A stretch of 64,000 bases of DNA from Bacteroidia bacterium (GCA_020054095.1 JAGVMA010000052.1:203609-267608), one strand, 5' to 3'. Positions 53,712 through 63,601 are shown, counted from the stretch's first letter. Numbers and translations are program-made. Notes: generated by a model not told the origin, from the letters alone.

Positions 53712-56435
53712 TTATTTTTTCGTTAAAATTTGTACAAAACCGGTTAAGGTTCTCTTCTTAATGCCTGCAAGGCGTATTTCGTTTACTACGCACACATAGT
53801 AGTAAACTCCATCAGAGCATAATTGTTTGCTCAGCTTGTGCTTGCCATCCCAAAGTATATCGGCATTGGTGGTTTCAAAAACTACTTCGCCCCAGCGATT
53901 GTAAATTTGCAAATCAATGTCTTTTACATATTTATAAGGAAGCGGAATAAAATAATCGTTTTGTCCATCGCCATTAGGTGTAAACACATTCGGCAGCTCG
54001 TACTCAGGGCAATTATCTACACACACTATGTTGCTCGGCTGGCTTTCGTTGCCAAATGAATCTACGGCAGTTACGTAATAGCAGCCGGCTATTGAATTAT
54101 CAAGCGTATCATCAAGGAAACTATTATTAGTGGCGCCTTGTATAGTAATCAGTAACTGGTAATCGCCATCTTGCGTGGATGTGTAATACACATTGTAACT
54201 TACCACGTCATCTGCACAGCTAAGGTTTGGGTTAGTCCAAATAAGGTTATTGCTCTCGGTATTGCAATTGCTGTTAATGGTTAATTGTGGCGGGCAAGGT
54301 GCTGTTAAATCTTGAGGTACTCCGCATTTTTCTTCGCTCCAGTTTATCAGCGGGCGCTGCAATGTTACATCGCTGTATTGGCCATACGCTTTTATTTTAT
54401 AACAATACTGGCGACCGTTTACCAAGTTACTGTCTTTGTAAGTTTTTACAGTAGTAGTTGCTATTGAATCCCATAGGCTTTGCGTATTAAAGCGATAAAC
54501 ATCGTATCGGTAGTTGCTCCAAGGTACATCAAAGTTCCAGGTAAGCGTTAGTGCATTGTCGCTTGGTGCAAGATTTAGATAAACCGATGATGCTTCGGAA
54601 GCTAAGCAAAGTGTGTCTTGCCCATTATTAGCCACAAGCTGTATGCTGTAAACATGAGCTGTGTCGGCTGTATTAATGTTGCTATCAGTATAACTATTGA
54701 TTGTGAGGGTGCTGTAAGTGGGCGCACTAATGGTAGTTAATAGTTGGTTAGCTCCAGTATAACCTATTTTTTTACGGATGATGTATTGATACGGTCCCGG
54801 ATTGGCAATGGTATCTAAGTTACCCGCAGTGGCTAAGGGTTTTTGCCATTTCACTTCAATGCTGCCCGTGGCAGTATTTGTAGTAAGCACATCGGCATGG
54901 GTTATAATTGGAACATCATAAACCAAGTTTTGGCAAAGTTTTGCAGATGATTTACTTTCGGCACCATCGGCATAAAAAGCTATTACACGATAGGCGTAGT
55001 TTTTTCCGTGCGATAAATTTACATCGGTAAAATTAGTGCTGCCCACGCCTGTTACAGTGCCTATTAATGTATAGCCCGTGTAACCGGGAACACCCGTTTC
55101 GCAATAGCTTGGTTGCCATGTATCACAACTATCTAACCTATAAATGCGGTATCCCAAGCAAATATTACTTGAAGGATTGCAAGTTGTTTGCCGCCAATAA
55201 ATTCGGATACTGGAACAGACGGGGACCAAAGAATCTATAATTGGCGCAGGGGCAATAACTCGAATTAGAATTGTTTCTAAATCAACCAATGGGTTCTGTA
55301 AATCATTATCCTGAGCTCTAAAAACCGCAATATATGGTTGGTTACGTATTAAATTGCAATTAGTATTCCAGCAAAATTGTGCTGAGTCAATTGGCGGCTG
55401 TGGCTGCACTTGGTAAGGTGTGAAAGCGGCTGCCGGGTTAGTACTGAATGGAGAACCCAAAGCAGATAGGGTAATTAAATCGTTATCAATATCATCGGCA
55501 AAAACATCGAAACATAAAGTATCGCCTGCAATTACACAAGTATCGTTTAGGTTTGCAATATCGGGCGGATTATTAGGGCATGGCTCTACATCCACTTGCA
55601 AATCGCGCTCAACAAAACCTATTAAATACCACTGCCCGTTATACTTGCGGTACTCTTTAATGTAAATGGCAAAGTTGTAGGATTGTGGATAGAGGTTGTA
55701 AGGAGGGTTAGGTGCGGGTTGTGGTGTGCACCAAACTAAATCTCCGGTAATAGGATTTACTGTTACATTATTAGGATAATACCAAGGCGCTGATGAACTG
55801 AATTGCTGAACAGGCGATCCGCATGTGCCAAGGCACAAGCCAAGTTCAAAAGCTAAGCTATCGCCATCCTTATCAAAAGCTGCAGGATTGTGGTAAAAGC
55901 ACTTGTATAAACAAGCATTATCAATAGGAGGGTAATTTAATGTTGGTGAATTATTCTCACCTAAAAACGGGTTAATGAATAAATAGGACTCAATAAAAAA
56001 CGGTGTGTTAACCGAATTAGGAATATTTACTACTCCTGCGTTTCTGTTTGGGTCGTACATCCACATGCGGTATTGACCAGGTCCGGGAAAAACATAATCA
56101 ACTGCCGACCAGTAAACATTTTTTCTGATATCGGGTGCAACGGAATCGCCTCCTCTTATTGGCGCATTACATCGTGTTAAATCAATAGGGCCGTTTACAC
56201 GAAAAACCTCGATACTGTCAAACGGGCTGCAACTTAAAGTGCTTCCAAAATTCACTACTAACGAACATCTGTCAGCAGGCGAATTGATGCGTGTGTAAGT
56301 GGTAACAATAATTTTATAGCGATTGGGAATACCCGTCCACTCGTACGTAATTTCACCTGCACGGTTATGTGTAGCATACGTGCTAGCATAAAATGCTAAA
56401 GAAAACAAGATTGAAAAAAGTAGTTTTTTAATCAT
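53712..56435 (-). CDS. Large CHU_C (type B) T9SS cargo with fibronectin-like repeats
   Basis: A 907-residue exported protein. It has a signal peptide (MIKKLLFSILFSLAFYASTYA), an N-terminal lectin-like beta-sandwich (about 25-300: THNRAGEITYEWTGIPNRYK, CPFDSIEVFRVN-like), Ig-like segments (about 300-420) and four or so fibronectin-III-like repeats (about 400-805; for example NFTDVNLSHGKNYAYRVIAF and TYKDSNLVNGRQYCYKIKAY). The type B gliding C-terminal domain is at the end (PNVFTPNGDGQNDYFIPLPY and DIDLQIYNRWGEVVFETTN). It sits between the surA-like gene and the MoxR gene (2 bp). I chose the ATG at 56435, the third of three, closest to the signal peptide. Function: surface adhesin-like (inference). 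Confidence 0.9.
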   Translation of the reverse strand: MIKKLLFSILFSLAFYASTYATHNRAGEITYEWTGIPNRYKIIVTTYTRINSPADRCSLVVNFGSTLSCSPFDSIEVFRVNGPIDLTRCNAPIRGGDSVAPDIRKNVYWSAVDYVFPGPGQYRMWMYDPNRNAGVVNIPNSVNTPFFIESYLFINPFLGENNSPTLNYPPIDNACLYKCFYHNPAAFDKDGDSLAFELGLCLGTCGSPVQQFSSSAPWYYPNNVTVNPITGDLVWCTPQPAPNPPYNLYPQSYNFAIYIKEYRKYNGQWYLIGFVERDLQVDVEPCPNNPPDIANLNDTCVIAGDTLCFDVFADDIDNDLITLSALGSPFSTNPAAAFTPYQVQPQPPIDSAQFCWNTNCNLIRNQPYIAVFRAQDNDLQNPLVDLETILIRVIAPAPIIDSLVPVCSSIRIYWRQTTCNPSSNICLGYRIYRLDSCDTWQPSYCETGVPGYTGYTLIGTVTGVGSTNFTDVNLSHGKNYAYRVIAFYADGAESKSSAKLCQNLVYDVPIITHADVLTTNTATGSIEVKWQKPLATAGNLDTIANPGPYQYIIRKKIGYTGANQLLTTISAPTYSTLTINSYTDSNINTADTAHVYSIQLVANNGQDTLCLASEASSVYLNLAPSDNALTLTWNFDVPWSNYRYDVYRFNTQSLWDSIATTTVKTYKDSNLVNGRQYCYKIKAYGQYSDVTLQRPLINWSEEKCGVPQDLTAPCPPQLTINSNCNTESNNLIWTNPNLSCADDVVSYNVYYTSTQDGDYQLLITIQGATNNSFLDDTLDNSIAGCYYVTAVDSFGNESQPSNIVCVDNCPEYELPNVFTPNGDGQNDYFIPLPYKYVKDIDLQIYNRWGEVVFETTNADILWDGKHKLSKQLCSDGVYYYVCVVNEIRLAGIKKRTLTGFVQILTKK

Positions 56436-56476
56436 CATCAAACAACACATTAAATGTAAATAAAAAAACCGAATTA

Positions 56477-57844
56477 TTAGTTAAGAGTTTTAAACCAGTT
56501 ATGCTTAAATTTTATGTTCTTATACTCATCGGCAATTTTAACATATATGGTGGGCAGTTTTTTATTAATCCAAGCGTCAATAATTTTTTGTTGCTTATCG
56601 GCAATTGCATCGTTTTGCACACGCACATAATCGTCAATTAAATTTTGTTTGTGTGGCGCTGTGCGAGCATAAATGTATAGAATACGGTAAGCTTGTTTTG
56701 CTTCTCGCGTCATCACTAAAACTGGCGGAGATATGTCACCTACTTTTAGTTTTTCTATCGTGAGAGTTAACGATGGGTCAACTTGGCTAAGTTCGTCTAA
56801 TTCAAAATGGGTATCGCCTGTGTTAGGGTTTACAATTTTACCTCCACTTACTTTCGATTCTTCCTCATCAGAAAAACGCGATGCTGCTTCTGAAAATTTA
56901 ATTGAATCTTTTAAAATAAGCGAAGAAATACTGTCTAAAAACAATTTAGCTTTCACCATATCTTCTGATGAGGTGGGAATGGTAATTAAGATGTGCATTA
57001 AATCAACCACTTCGCCTTTTCGCGCAAGCACTTTCATGACGTGGTATCCATAGCTTGTTTCAAAAACGGGAGATATCTCGCCCGGCTTCATCGAGAAAGA
57101 GTATTGATCAAATTCGGCAACGAACTGGCCTCTGGCAATGTTTGTGTATTTGGTGGGTGCGCCATTTTTTCCGTTCGAGCCGGGGTCTTCGCTGTAAGCT
57201 TTTACCAAGTACTCAAAGTCTTCGCCTTTTAAAATTCTGTCGCGTAAGTCGGTAATTTTTTCTTTAGCAAATTTTCTGAGTTCCGGGTTTTCTTTTGGCT
57301 TACGCACAATTTCGCCAATTTCAATTTCGGCATTAATAAGCGGAATGCTATCCGGATTTAAACTCAAATAATAATTGCGCACATCATTTGGCGATACTTC
57401 AATATTGCCGGTAATTTTTTGCTGCATTTTTTGGGTGAGCAGCAAATCGTACATGTCGTCTCTAAAGTCTTCTTTAAACTGATCTACTGTTTTACCGTAA
57501 AAGCGCTCGAAATCTTCTACCGAGCCAAACTGCTGAATGTAGTACCTGAAATTACGCTCCATCTTATCGTCAACCTCTGCTTCTGTAACATCCAGGCTAT
57601 CGAGCTTTGCTTGTTCAAGCAGTAGTTTGCGATATAGTAAATCTTCTATGATTTGGTTTTTAACTTCGGGCGTAATTGTTTCGCCCTGCATTTTTATTTG
57701 CAACAGTTGTGATTGTATATCCGATTCTAAAATTACGCTTGTGCCCACCACTGCCACAATTTTATCAAGCACTTGTTTTTGAGCCGATGCACTAAAAAAT
57801 AGCAGGAGCAAAAAACAGAGACTTGTATTTATTCTCTTCTTCAT
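56477..57844 (-). CDS. SurA-type periplasmic peptidyl-prolyl cis-trans isomerase
   Basis: A periplasmic chaperone/PPIase helping outer-membrane protein folding. 455 residues: signal peptide (MKKRINTSLCFLLLLFFSASA), SurA N-terminal helical domain (VLDKIVAVVGTSVILESDIQ, RKLLLEQAKLDSLDVTEAEV), a rotamase-like domain (EIGEIVRKPKENPELR, DPGSNGKNGAPTKYTNIARG, MKPGEISPVFETSYGYHVMK) and a second one (VVDLMHILITIPTSSEDMV). The first domain keeps the parvulin DPGS/G..L and GYH motifs. It starts where the upstream gene ends (57845), so the two genes abut. Confidence 0.92.
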   Translation of the reverse strand: MKKRINTSLCFLLLLFFSASAQKQVLDKIVAVVGTSVILESDIQSQLLQIKMQGETITPEVKNQIIEDLLYRKLLLEQAKLDSLDVTEAEVDDKMERNFRYYIQQFGSVEDFERFYGKTVDQFKEDFRDDMYDLLLTQKMQQKITGNIEVSPNDVRNYYLSLNPDSIPLINAEIEIGEIVRKPKENPELRKFAKEKITDLRDRILKGEDFEYLVKAYSEDPGSNGKNGAPTKYTNIARGQFVAEFDQYSFSMKPGEISPVFETSYGYHVMKVLARKGEVVDLMHILITIPTSSEDMVKAKLFLDSISSLILKDSIKFSEAASRFSDEEESKVSGGKIVNPNTGDTHFELDELSQVDPSLTLTIEKLKVGDISPPVLVMTREAKQAYRILYIYARTAPHKQNLIDDYVRVQNDAIADKQQKIIDAWINKKLPTIYVKIADEYKNIKFKHNWFKTLN

Positions 57845-58726
57845 TTAATTTAATATTTCAATTTTCTTTTTTTCTATCGCTTCGTTATACACATCTTCTT
57901 TCATTTTTTCTATCAATTGTAGTTTTCGTTTATTGATGATGATGCTTCTGATGTTTTCTTTCTCGAATGATAACGGAGAAATACTGTTCTTTATTTTAAA
58001 TCCTTTAATATTTACTAAATAATTATTTACGGAGTCTTGCAACTCAATGTATCTGTTATTTTGTAAAAATAGCTCTTTATCGTACATTTTAATGGGTATT
58101 TCTTTCAACAAGTCATCAAACAAAAGCCATGAATTATTATCAATAAAATAATTTTCGGCAAATTGCAGGCAATAGCTTTTAAGTTGTGTAATGTCTTTTT
58201 CGTTTTCTGACTTATACCATTGTTTTACTTTATCCAGTTTGGGTGCATTTTTTTTCACTCGCACATAAGTAACCTTCACAATGTTGTCTTTTAATTCAAA
58301 ATCGGGCTGATGCTCGTTATAGTACTGGTCAATTTCTTGCGGACTTACGGTGGTATCTAATTTTTGGCTTATCAATTCCTCCTCGTAAGCATAAGTGATT
58401 AACGATTTTTTGTAATCATCCAATTTCTTTTTAATGTCTTTTTGTATATCGCCTAAATTTTCTTGGGCTTTTATAAGAATAAGCGTTTCTTTTATCCAAT
58501 TGTCAATGTAACGCTTGGTCATTTCGGCACTATCGGCAGCCGGAGTGCCATCGGGCACCAAATCTTGCAACTCATCTTTGTATAAAAAAACGCTGCCAAC
58601 TCGCACAAGCGGTATTCTGTTTTTATCTTCTTGTGTTTTGCTATCGCATGCTGCCACAGAGAATACCAATAAAAAACAAAACTGCCTGCAAAATAATAAC
58701 GAATTAATATTGCGCAGGCAGTTCAT
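57845..58726 (-). CDS. Lipoprotein with SurA-like N-terminal region
   Basis: A 293-residue lipoprotein (lipobox LVFSVAACDSK, Cys27) with a helical SurA_N-like region (LYKDELQDLVPDGTPAADSA, TKRYIDNWIKETLILIKAQE). A middle helix (SPQEIDQYYNEHQPDFELKD), a beta-rich segment (VKVTYVRVKKNAPKLDKV) and a C-terminal helical part follow. No rotamase active-site motif (no GYH or DPGS) is visible, so it is probably a degenerate, non-catalytic relative. It lies 21 bp after the ppiC-like gene and abuts the surA-like gene, so all three would be made together in the periplasm. Confidence 0.8.
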   Translation of the reverse strand: MNCLRNINSLLFCRQFCFLLVFSVAACDSKTQEDKNRIPLVRVGSVFLYKDELQDLVPDGTPAADSAEMTKRYIDNWIKETLILIKAQENLGDIQKDIKKKLDDYKKSLITYAYEEELISQKLDTTVSPQEIDQYYNEHQPDFELKDNIVKVTYVRVKKNAPKLDKVKQWYKSENEKDITQLKSYCLQFAENYFIDNNSWLLFDDLLKEIPIKMYDKELFLQNNRYIELQDSVNNYLVNIKGFKIKNSISPLSFEKENIRSIIINKRKLQLIEKMKEDVYNEAIEKKKIEILN

Positions 58727-58747
58727 AAAAATTAGCTGCTAAAAAAA

Positions 58748-60694
58748 TTACTTAACTAATTTTAAAACATCTTGGTCTATTTTCACAGCATATTTCTTTT
58801 TCAAATCTTCTATCCACATTTTATCTAAATACTGTTGGTAATCGGCAGTAACTAATCCTTTTGCTTCGTTTAATGTTTTAGGTGTTTGCGGTGTTATTTT
58901 AAGCACATGGGCAAAAACCACTTTGCCGTTTTCTGTTTTGTTTGGTGATAAGCCCGGTGTCCACGATGCATCCACCATCGCATTATCGCCTTTGTTGTAA
59001 AGTTTGTTTTCAACAGTTACGCTAATTTGACCTTTCACATTAAGTGCATCTAATATTTCTTTATCGGTTTTATTTTTCGCAATCATCTTACGCACTTTTT
59101 CTGCCGTTTTAACATCGGCACAGGTGTATATTTTCACATCGGCACGCTCGTCCCAAAGCCATTTGGTTTTATTTTTTTCGTAATATTCTTTTAATCCGGT
59201 GGTATCTTTCACTGCTTTCGACCACACTTTTTTATCTGTCAATTCAAACAATAAAATTCCATCGCGGTACTCATCCATCAGTGCTTTAAACTTTGGATAT
59301 TTCACATCTAAGCGACTTTCTTCATAGGCAACCACTGTTTCTTCTACCCACACTTTATACATGCTGTTCAGTAAAACCGCAAAATCCACTTTGGCGCGAG
59401 GCGCTTGGTGCGACTCAATATATTTTGCAAAATCTGTTTGCGTATATTTTTTGTCGCCAAGTGAGAATATTTCTTTAGTGAATTTGCTTGCTTTGATAGC
59501 CTGCCATTTGCCCATAAAAATTGCAGTGTCCAATGCACCTTTTAATTCATCGCGCATTTTGGTGTTTTCTTTAAAGTTGTATTCTTTCTTTATTTTTGCA
59601 ATTAGCGATGTGCGACTCATGTTCGAACGCATATCTTTTGCAATTTTGTTTTTCAATTCGCCTTTCATATCGTTATAAGGCGCAAGCGATTTAGAACTTA
59701 CACGCTTAACAATATGCCATCCGAAACGAGTTTTAATGGGTGCAGAAAAATCACCATCCTTTTTTAAAGCAAATGCAGCATCTTTAAATTCGGGAGGGAA
59801 ATTAGATGAGCGACCCATCAATTGAAGAACACCTCCTTTTTTTGATGAACCTGGGTCTTCAGAAAATTTAGCACACAACGTGTCGAACGGAACACCTTTT
59901 TTCAACTGATTGTAAATATCTTCCATTTTTTTCACCGCTGCAGTTGAATCGGCAGCGCTCATGCCTTTATTAAATTTTATCATAATGTGGGCTGTAAGTA
60001 AATCTACGTGCTCCACTTTTTCGGTTACTTTAATAATGTGGTAACCAAATTGGGTGCGAACCGGCATTGATAAATCGCCAATTTTTAAATTATAAGCAGC
60101 CGACTCAAACGGATAAACAAAACCAATTAGCGCGGTAAAATAACCTAAGTCGCCACCGTTTGTTCTGCCGTAAGTATCGTCAGTGGTTACGTTGGCAACT
60201 TTGCCAAAATCTTCGCCTTTCAATATTCTGTCTCTTATTTTTAGTGCTTTATTGTAAGCTATCAATGTATCTTTTGGCAATGCATCGGCATCGCATTTCA
60301 CTAAAATATGATAGGCTCGCACATCCCATTTCATTCTATCATACGATTCCATTAATAGTTTATCGTTTATAACAGTATCTGTTAAATAGGGTTGCGACAA
60401 TTGTTTACGATAACCCATCAACTCGTTTCTAAATGCAGCAGATGTATCTAAGCCTATGTCTTTTGCCTCTTTTACTTTCAATCTAAAATTGGTGTATAAA
60501 TCCAAATACTCTTGCAACGACTTTGGGTCGTTGGTTTTGTTGGTATTGTTTTTATAATACACGTTTTCAAACTCGTTAAGCGTTACTTTATCACCGCCCA
60601 CGGTCATTAATACTTTGTTTCCATTGTCCTGTGCATTTGTTAAGGATAATCCGCCTAAAACAGCAAATGCCGAAAGTAAAATGTAATTTTTCAT
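58748..60694 (-). CDS. PpiC/parvulin-type periplasmic isomerase with two rotamase domains
   Basis: A 648-residue exported protein. It has a signal peptide (MKNYILLSAFAVLGGLSLTN) and a SurA_N-like helical part (KVLMTVGGDKVTLNEFENVY). Two parvulin domains follow: DVRAYHILVKCDADALPKDT to FGYHIIKVTEKVEHVD (about 138-232), and LLTAHIMIKFNKGMSAADST to RFGWHIVKRVSSK (about 235-333, with DPGSSKKGGVL). A long C-terminal helical region follows (about 340-648). It is the first gene of the five-gene operon with surA-like, CHU_C and moxR genes. A perfect -7 box lies at 60723-60730. Confidence 0.92.
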   Translation of the reverse strand: MKNYILLSAFAVLGGLSLTNAQDNGNKVLMTVGGDKVTLNEFENVYYKNNTNKTNDPKSLQEYLDLYTNFRLKVKEAKDIGLDTSAAFRNELMGYRKQLSQPYLTDTVINDKLLMESYDRMKWDVRAYHILVKCDADALPKDTLIAYNKALKIRDRILKGEDFGKVANVTTDDTYGRTNGGDLGYFTALIGFVYPFESAAYNLKIGDLSMPVRTQFGYHIIKVTEKVEHVDLLTAHIMIKFNKGMSAADSTAAVKKMEDIYNQLKKGVPFDTLCAKFSEDPGSSKKGGVLQLMGRSSNFPPEFKDAAFALKKDGDFSAPIKTRFGWHIVKRVSSKSLAPYNDMKGELKNKIAKDMRSNMSRTSLIAKIKKEYNFKENTKMRDELKGALDTAIFMGKWQAIKASKFTKEIFSLGDKKYTQTDFAKYIESHQAPRAKVDFAVLLNSMYKVWVEETVVAYEESRLDVKYPKFKALMDEYRDGILLFELTDKKVWSKAVKDTTGLKEYYEKNKTKWLWDERADVKIYTCADVKTAEKVRKMIAKNKTDKEILDALNVKGQISVTVENKLYNKGDNAMVDASWTPGLSPNKTENGKVVFAHVLKITPQTPKTLNEAKGLVTADYQQYLDKMWIEDLKKKYAVKIDQDVLKLVK

Positions 60695-60722
60695 ATTGTT
60701 CTTGTTATTTTTTTAAGGATAG

Positions 60723-60730
60723 CAAATGTA
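60723..60730 (-). promoter_or_regulatory. -7 box of the PPIase operon
   Basis: Perfect TACATTTG on the minus strand, 28 nt before the ATG at 60694, with a TTTG at 60750-60747 as -33 candidate (16-bp spacer). Confidence 0.55.
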
Positions 60731-60825
60731 GTATATTCTTTTTAACCAAAAAGTATGAAAATGAGCCCGAATTAATATCCGAACTATACTTAACTATCGG
60801 CACTATCAGTTATTATGTTTTATAT

Positions 60826-60833
60826 TATCTTCG
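60826..60833 (+). promoter_or_regulatory. -7-like box before the helical gene
   Basis: TATCTTCG, one mismatch from TAnnTTTG, 10 nt before the ATG at 60844, so a very short leader. Confidence 0.45.
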
Positions 60834-60843
60834 CCAAGTTTTT

Positions 60844-61308
60844 ATGAGCGAGAAAAATAATTCTGTATACAAAAATAGTATTGGCAAGAAAAATGCCAAC
60901 AGCGATGACGTAATTGCCAATTTAACTGCGCTTTTAACGCTGCCGCAAAACAAAGAATTTAAGCACGATACCCTTAAAGAACTTAAAGGAGCAAAAGGCC
61001 GCGAATTGCTGATAGAAGCTATAGAGTACAGTACCGACAACAATACAAAACGTGTGCTTTTCACTGCCTGCTGGGAAAGCGGAAACGACTTTAGTGCCTA
61101 CCTTCCCTTTTTTGTATCACACATTCCTTTTTCAGATTTAGAAACCACACTTGATATTTATAACGTAATTGAAGAAATGCAAGGCCCATTTGAAGCCAAA
61201 TTAATTAATGAGTGTATTGCCACGCTTATGCAACACAACACTACTAATGACGATGCAAAGAAAGCCATTGTATCCGATGTAATAAATCACCTCAACATTC
61301 ATTTATGA
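60844..61308 (+). CDS. Hypothetical helical (HEAT-like) protein
   Basis: A 154-residue cytoplasmic protein (MSEKNNSVYKNSIGKKNANS) with helix-pair repeats: DVIANLTALLTLPQNKEFKH, GRELLIEAIEYSTDNNTKRV, FTACWESGNDFSAYLPFFVS, LETTLDIYNVIEEMQGPFEA and LINECIATLMQHNTTNDDAK, in the style of HEAT repeats. The frame is open up to 60631, but the earlier part is the antisense of the PPIase gene's start, so the ATG at 60844 is used, 10 nt after a promoter box. It is 82 bp upstream of the PorE-like gene. Function unknown. Confidence 0.78.
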   Translation: MSEKNNSVYKNSIGKKNANSDDVIANLTALLTLPQNKEFKHDTLKELKGAKGRELLIEAIEYSTDNNTKRVLFTACWESGNDFSAYLPFFVSHIPFSDLETTLDIYNVIEEMQGPFEAKLINECIATLMQHNTTNDDAKKAIVSDVINHLNIHL

Positions 61309-61390
61309 AATGTGCATGATTCAAAAGTCGCAATCCTAAATCAATATCATGGACATTCCATCTGACAGTAAAACTTATAAAAACATACAG

Positions 61391-63538
61391 ATGAAAATAG
61401 CGTTGCGCTTATTTTTACTTACTCTCATTATATTTTCAAGTACAGATAGTTTTGCATCAGGCCCACGAAAAGATTTGCGCAAAGCACGCAGGTATTTTAA
61501 CAGCAGCAAATACATAAAAGCAAAAGATAAATATTTAGCATTGCTAAAAACCGATTCGCTAAACCGTATTTACAACTACGAATTGGCACTCACCTACTTT
61601 AATATGGATAACATTAAAGTGCAAGCTGTTCCATTTTTTGAGCGCTCATTGCAAAATGCCAATGGCAACATTATAGGCGAAGCATATTTCTTTTTAGGAA
61701 TTTGTTACCACTTGCAAGCTAAATACGCAGATGCCATCAGCTCGTTTGAGAAATACAAAAACGAAGTAAACACCAATGGCACTTATGTGGATGAAAAAGA
61801 ACAAACCGAAATTTTAACCGAAGTTAACCGCAGAATTGAAATGTGTAACAATGCAATTGCATTAACCAAAACTCCTTTGCGAAAATTTGAAATAAATAAT
61901 AAAATACAATACCTAAATGTAGTTGATTTAGATAGCAACGTAAACTCATTGCAAGACGATTACAGTGGCATTATTCTCCCCACCGATTCGATGCTTATTT
62001 TCACATCACGAAGAGTGGGCAGTTCGCTAAACAAAACCGACTGGTACGATGAAAAATTTAAAGAAGACGTATATTACTCTGTAATACGTAACGATGGGTG
62101 GGAACCTGCTCAGCGCATGAACGAACTTATTAATACCAACGACCACGAAGCGGTGAATTTTATATCTGCCGATGGCAAAAAAGTTTATATCTATCGTGGC
62201 AAAGACTTAGGCACCATTTACACCACTACTTTTGAAAACAACGCATGGACAAAACCATTGAAGCTCGATAAGTCAGACAAAATAAATGTCGGCTCGTGGG
62301 AAACATCAACTTACATTACCGATGGCGATAAAAAAATATATTTTGTAAGCAACAGAAAAGGTGGCTTTGGTGGGCGCGATATTTATGTTTCAACTAAAAC
62401 TGCTGATGGTTCGTGGGGCGACCCTGAAAACTTAGGGCCAAGTGTAAACACGGCCTACGATGAAGATGCGCCATTTTTAAGCCAAGATGGGCAATTGCTT
62501 TATTTCTCATCTACAGGCCACAATAGCATGGGCGGTTTTGATATTTTTAAATCAAAACTCACTGATAATAAATGGGCTGCACCACAAAACATGGGCTATC
62601 CTATTAATAGTGAAGGCGATGATATTTATTTCATCATCAATTTTAAAAACGACAAATGTTTTTACTCTTCATCGCGCAATCGTAAAAACAATTATTCCGA
62701 TTTAGATATTTATGAAATAAACTACAACTGCAAAAACTTGCCGTTAACAATTGTTAAAGGAATCTGTAACGATACCACACTGCGAATACAAGTAACTAAC
62801 CCACTTGGCAAAAGCAAAGTGCTTATCACATCACCTAAGGCCGATGGCTCTTATGCACTAGAATTATCGCCCGAAACTGCTTACAACTTTAAATTTGTTT
62901 TAGATAAAAACACAAGTTTTGATACCACCGTTTTCATCCCTAAGCAATGCGATGCTTACGATTTGTTTCAGAAAATTAGTCTTACTAAAACTACCGATGC
63001 CAATACCGGAAAAACTACTGCCGGCATGTATGTGCAAAATGCATTTTATGATATTGCCGCTCTTACTTCTGGCACCGAAGGTAAAGACCAACTTAATATT
63101 TATAGTAACTACCTCACCACACCCGAAAGTAAAACACAAGACAATTATTCCGAACTCAAAAAAGATTTTGTACTCACCTCTTCTACTGATGTAATTCCCA
63201 AAACAGTTTTCTTTAAAAATGTACTTTTCGATTTTGATAAGTCCGCCATCCGCACTGTTCACAAGCACGAACTCGATTCGCTTGCCGACTACATGAGCAA
63301 AAAACCTAACATTAAAATTGAATTAGGCGGCCACACCGATTCAAAAGGAAGCGGAAACTACAACCAACTACTATCCGAAAAACGCTCGGCTGCCGTTAAA
63401 AATTATTTAATTAAAAAAGGCGTGAACGAAAACCGTATCAGCATTCAATACTTTGGCGAAACCAAACCTTTTGTGCCAAACACCAACATAACCAACCGCC
63501 AGCTTAACCGCAGGGTTGAGATTTTGATAGTGAAGTAA
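61391..63538 (+). CDS. PorE-like protein: TPR, propeller, regulatory-like domain, OmpA domain
   Basis: A 715-residue envelope protein with the domain order known for PorE, a T9SS component that binds peptidoglycan. It has a signal peptide (MKIALRLFLLTLIIFSSTDS), TPR repeats (about 25-165: YFNSSKYIKAKDKYLALLKT, EAYFFLGICYHLQAKYADA) and a PD40-type propeller (about 180-460: RKGGFGGRDIYVST, GGFDIFKSKLTDNKW). A carboxypeptidase-regulatory-like domain (about 465-545) and a C-terminal OmpA domain (about 595-715: VLFDFDKSAIRT, IELGGHTDSKGSGNYNQLLS, RQLNRRVEILIVK) follow. The ATG at 61391 (MKIALRLF) is preferred to 61349. It could equally be one of the OmpA-family proteins paired with PorP/SprF cargo. 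Confidence 0.88.
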   Translation: MKIALRLFLLTLIIFSSTDSFASGPRKDLRKARRYFNSSKYIKAKDKYLALLKTDSLNRIYNYELALTYFNMDNIKVQAVPFFERSLQNANGNIIGEAYFFLGICYHLQAKYADAISSFEKYKNEVNTNGTYVDEKEQTEILTEVNRRIEMCNNAIALTKTPLRKFEINNKIQYLNVVDLDSNVNSLQDDYSGIILPTDSMLIFTSRRVGSSLNKTDWYDEKFKEDVYYSVIRNDGWEPAQRMNELINTNDHEAVNFISADGKKVYIYRGKDLGTIYTTTFENNAWTKPLKLDKSDKINVGSWETSTYITDGDKKIYFVSNRKGGFGGRDIYVSTKTADGSWGDPENLGPSVNTAYDEDAPFLSQDGQLLYFSSTGHNSMGGFDIFKSKLTDNKWAAPQNMGYPINSEGDDIYFIINFKNDKCFYSSSRNRKNNYSDLDIYEINYNCKNLPLTIVKGICNDTTLRIQVTNPLGKSKVLITSPKADGSYALELSPETAYNFKFVLDKNTSFDTTVFIPKQCDAYDLFQKISLTKTTDANTGKTTAGMYVQNAFYDIAALTSGTEGKDQLNIYSNYLTTPESKTQDNYSELKKDFVLTSSTDVIPKTVFFKNVLFDFDKSAIRTVHKHELDSLADYMSKKPNIKIELGGHTDSKGSGNYNQLLSEKRSAAVKNYLIKKGVNENRISIQYFGETKPFVPNTNITNRQLNRRVEILIVK

Positions 63539-63560
63539 CTTTCAATCCTATAAACTTAAC

Positions 63561-63586
63561 GCACCCTGAGCGCAGTCGAAGGGTGC
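63561..63586. terminator. Hairpin between converging genes, repeat-like core
   Basis: GCACCCT (63561-63567) and AGGGTGC (63580-63586) pair around CTGAGCGCAGTCGA, a core shared with the dispersed repeat at 5091-5124. No T run follows, so it may be a repeat rather than a terminator. Confidence 0.5.
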
Positions 63587-63601
63587 AAATAATAATTACG
63601 T

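Noticed and set aside
60631..60843. Extended N-terminus of the helical gene at 60844
   Set aside because: The extension is the antisense of the PPIase gene start and has no domain features; a promoter box sits at 60826-60833, before the ATG at 60844.
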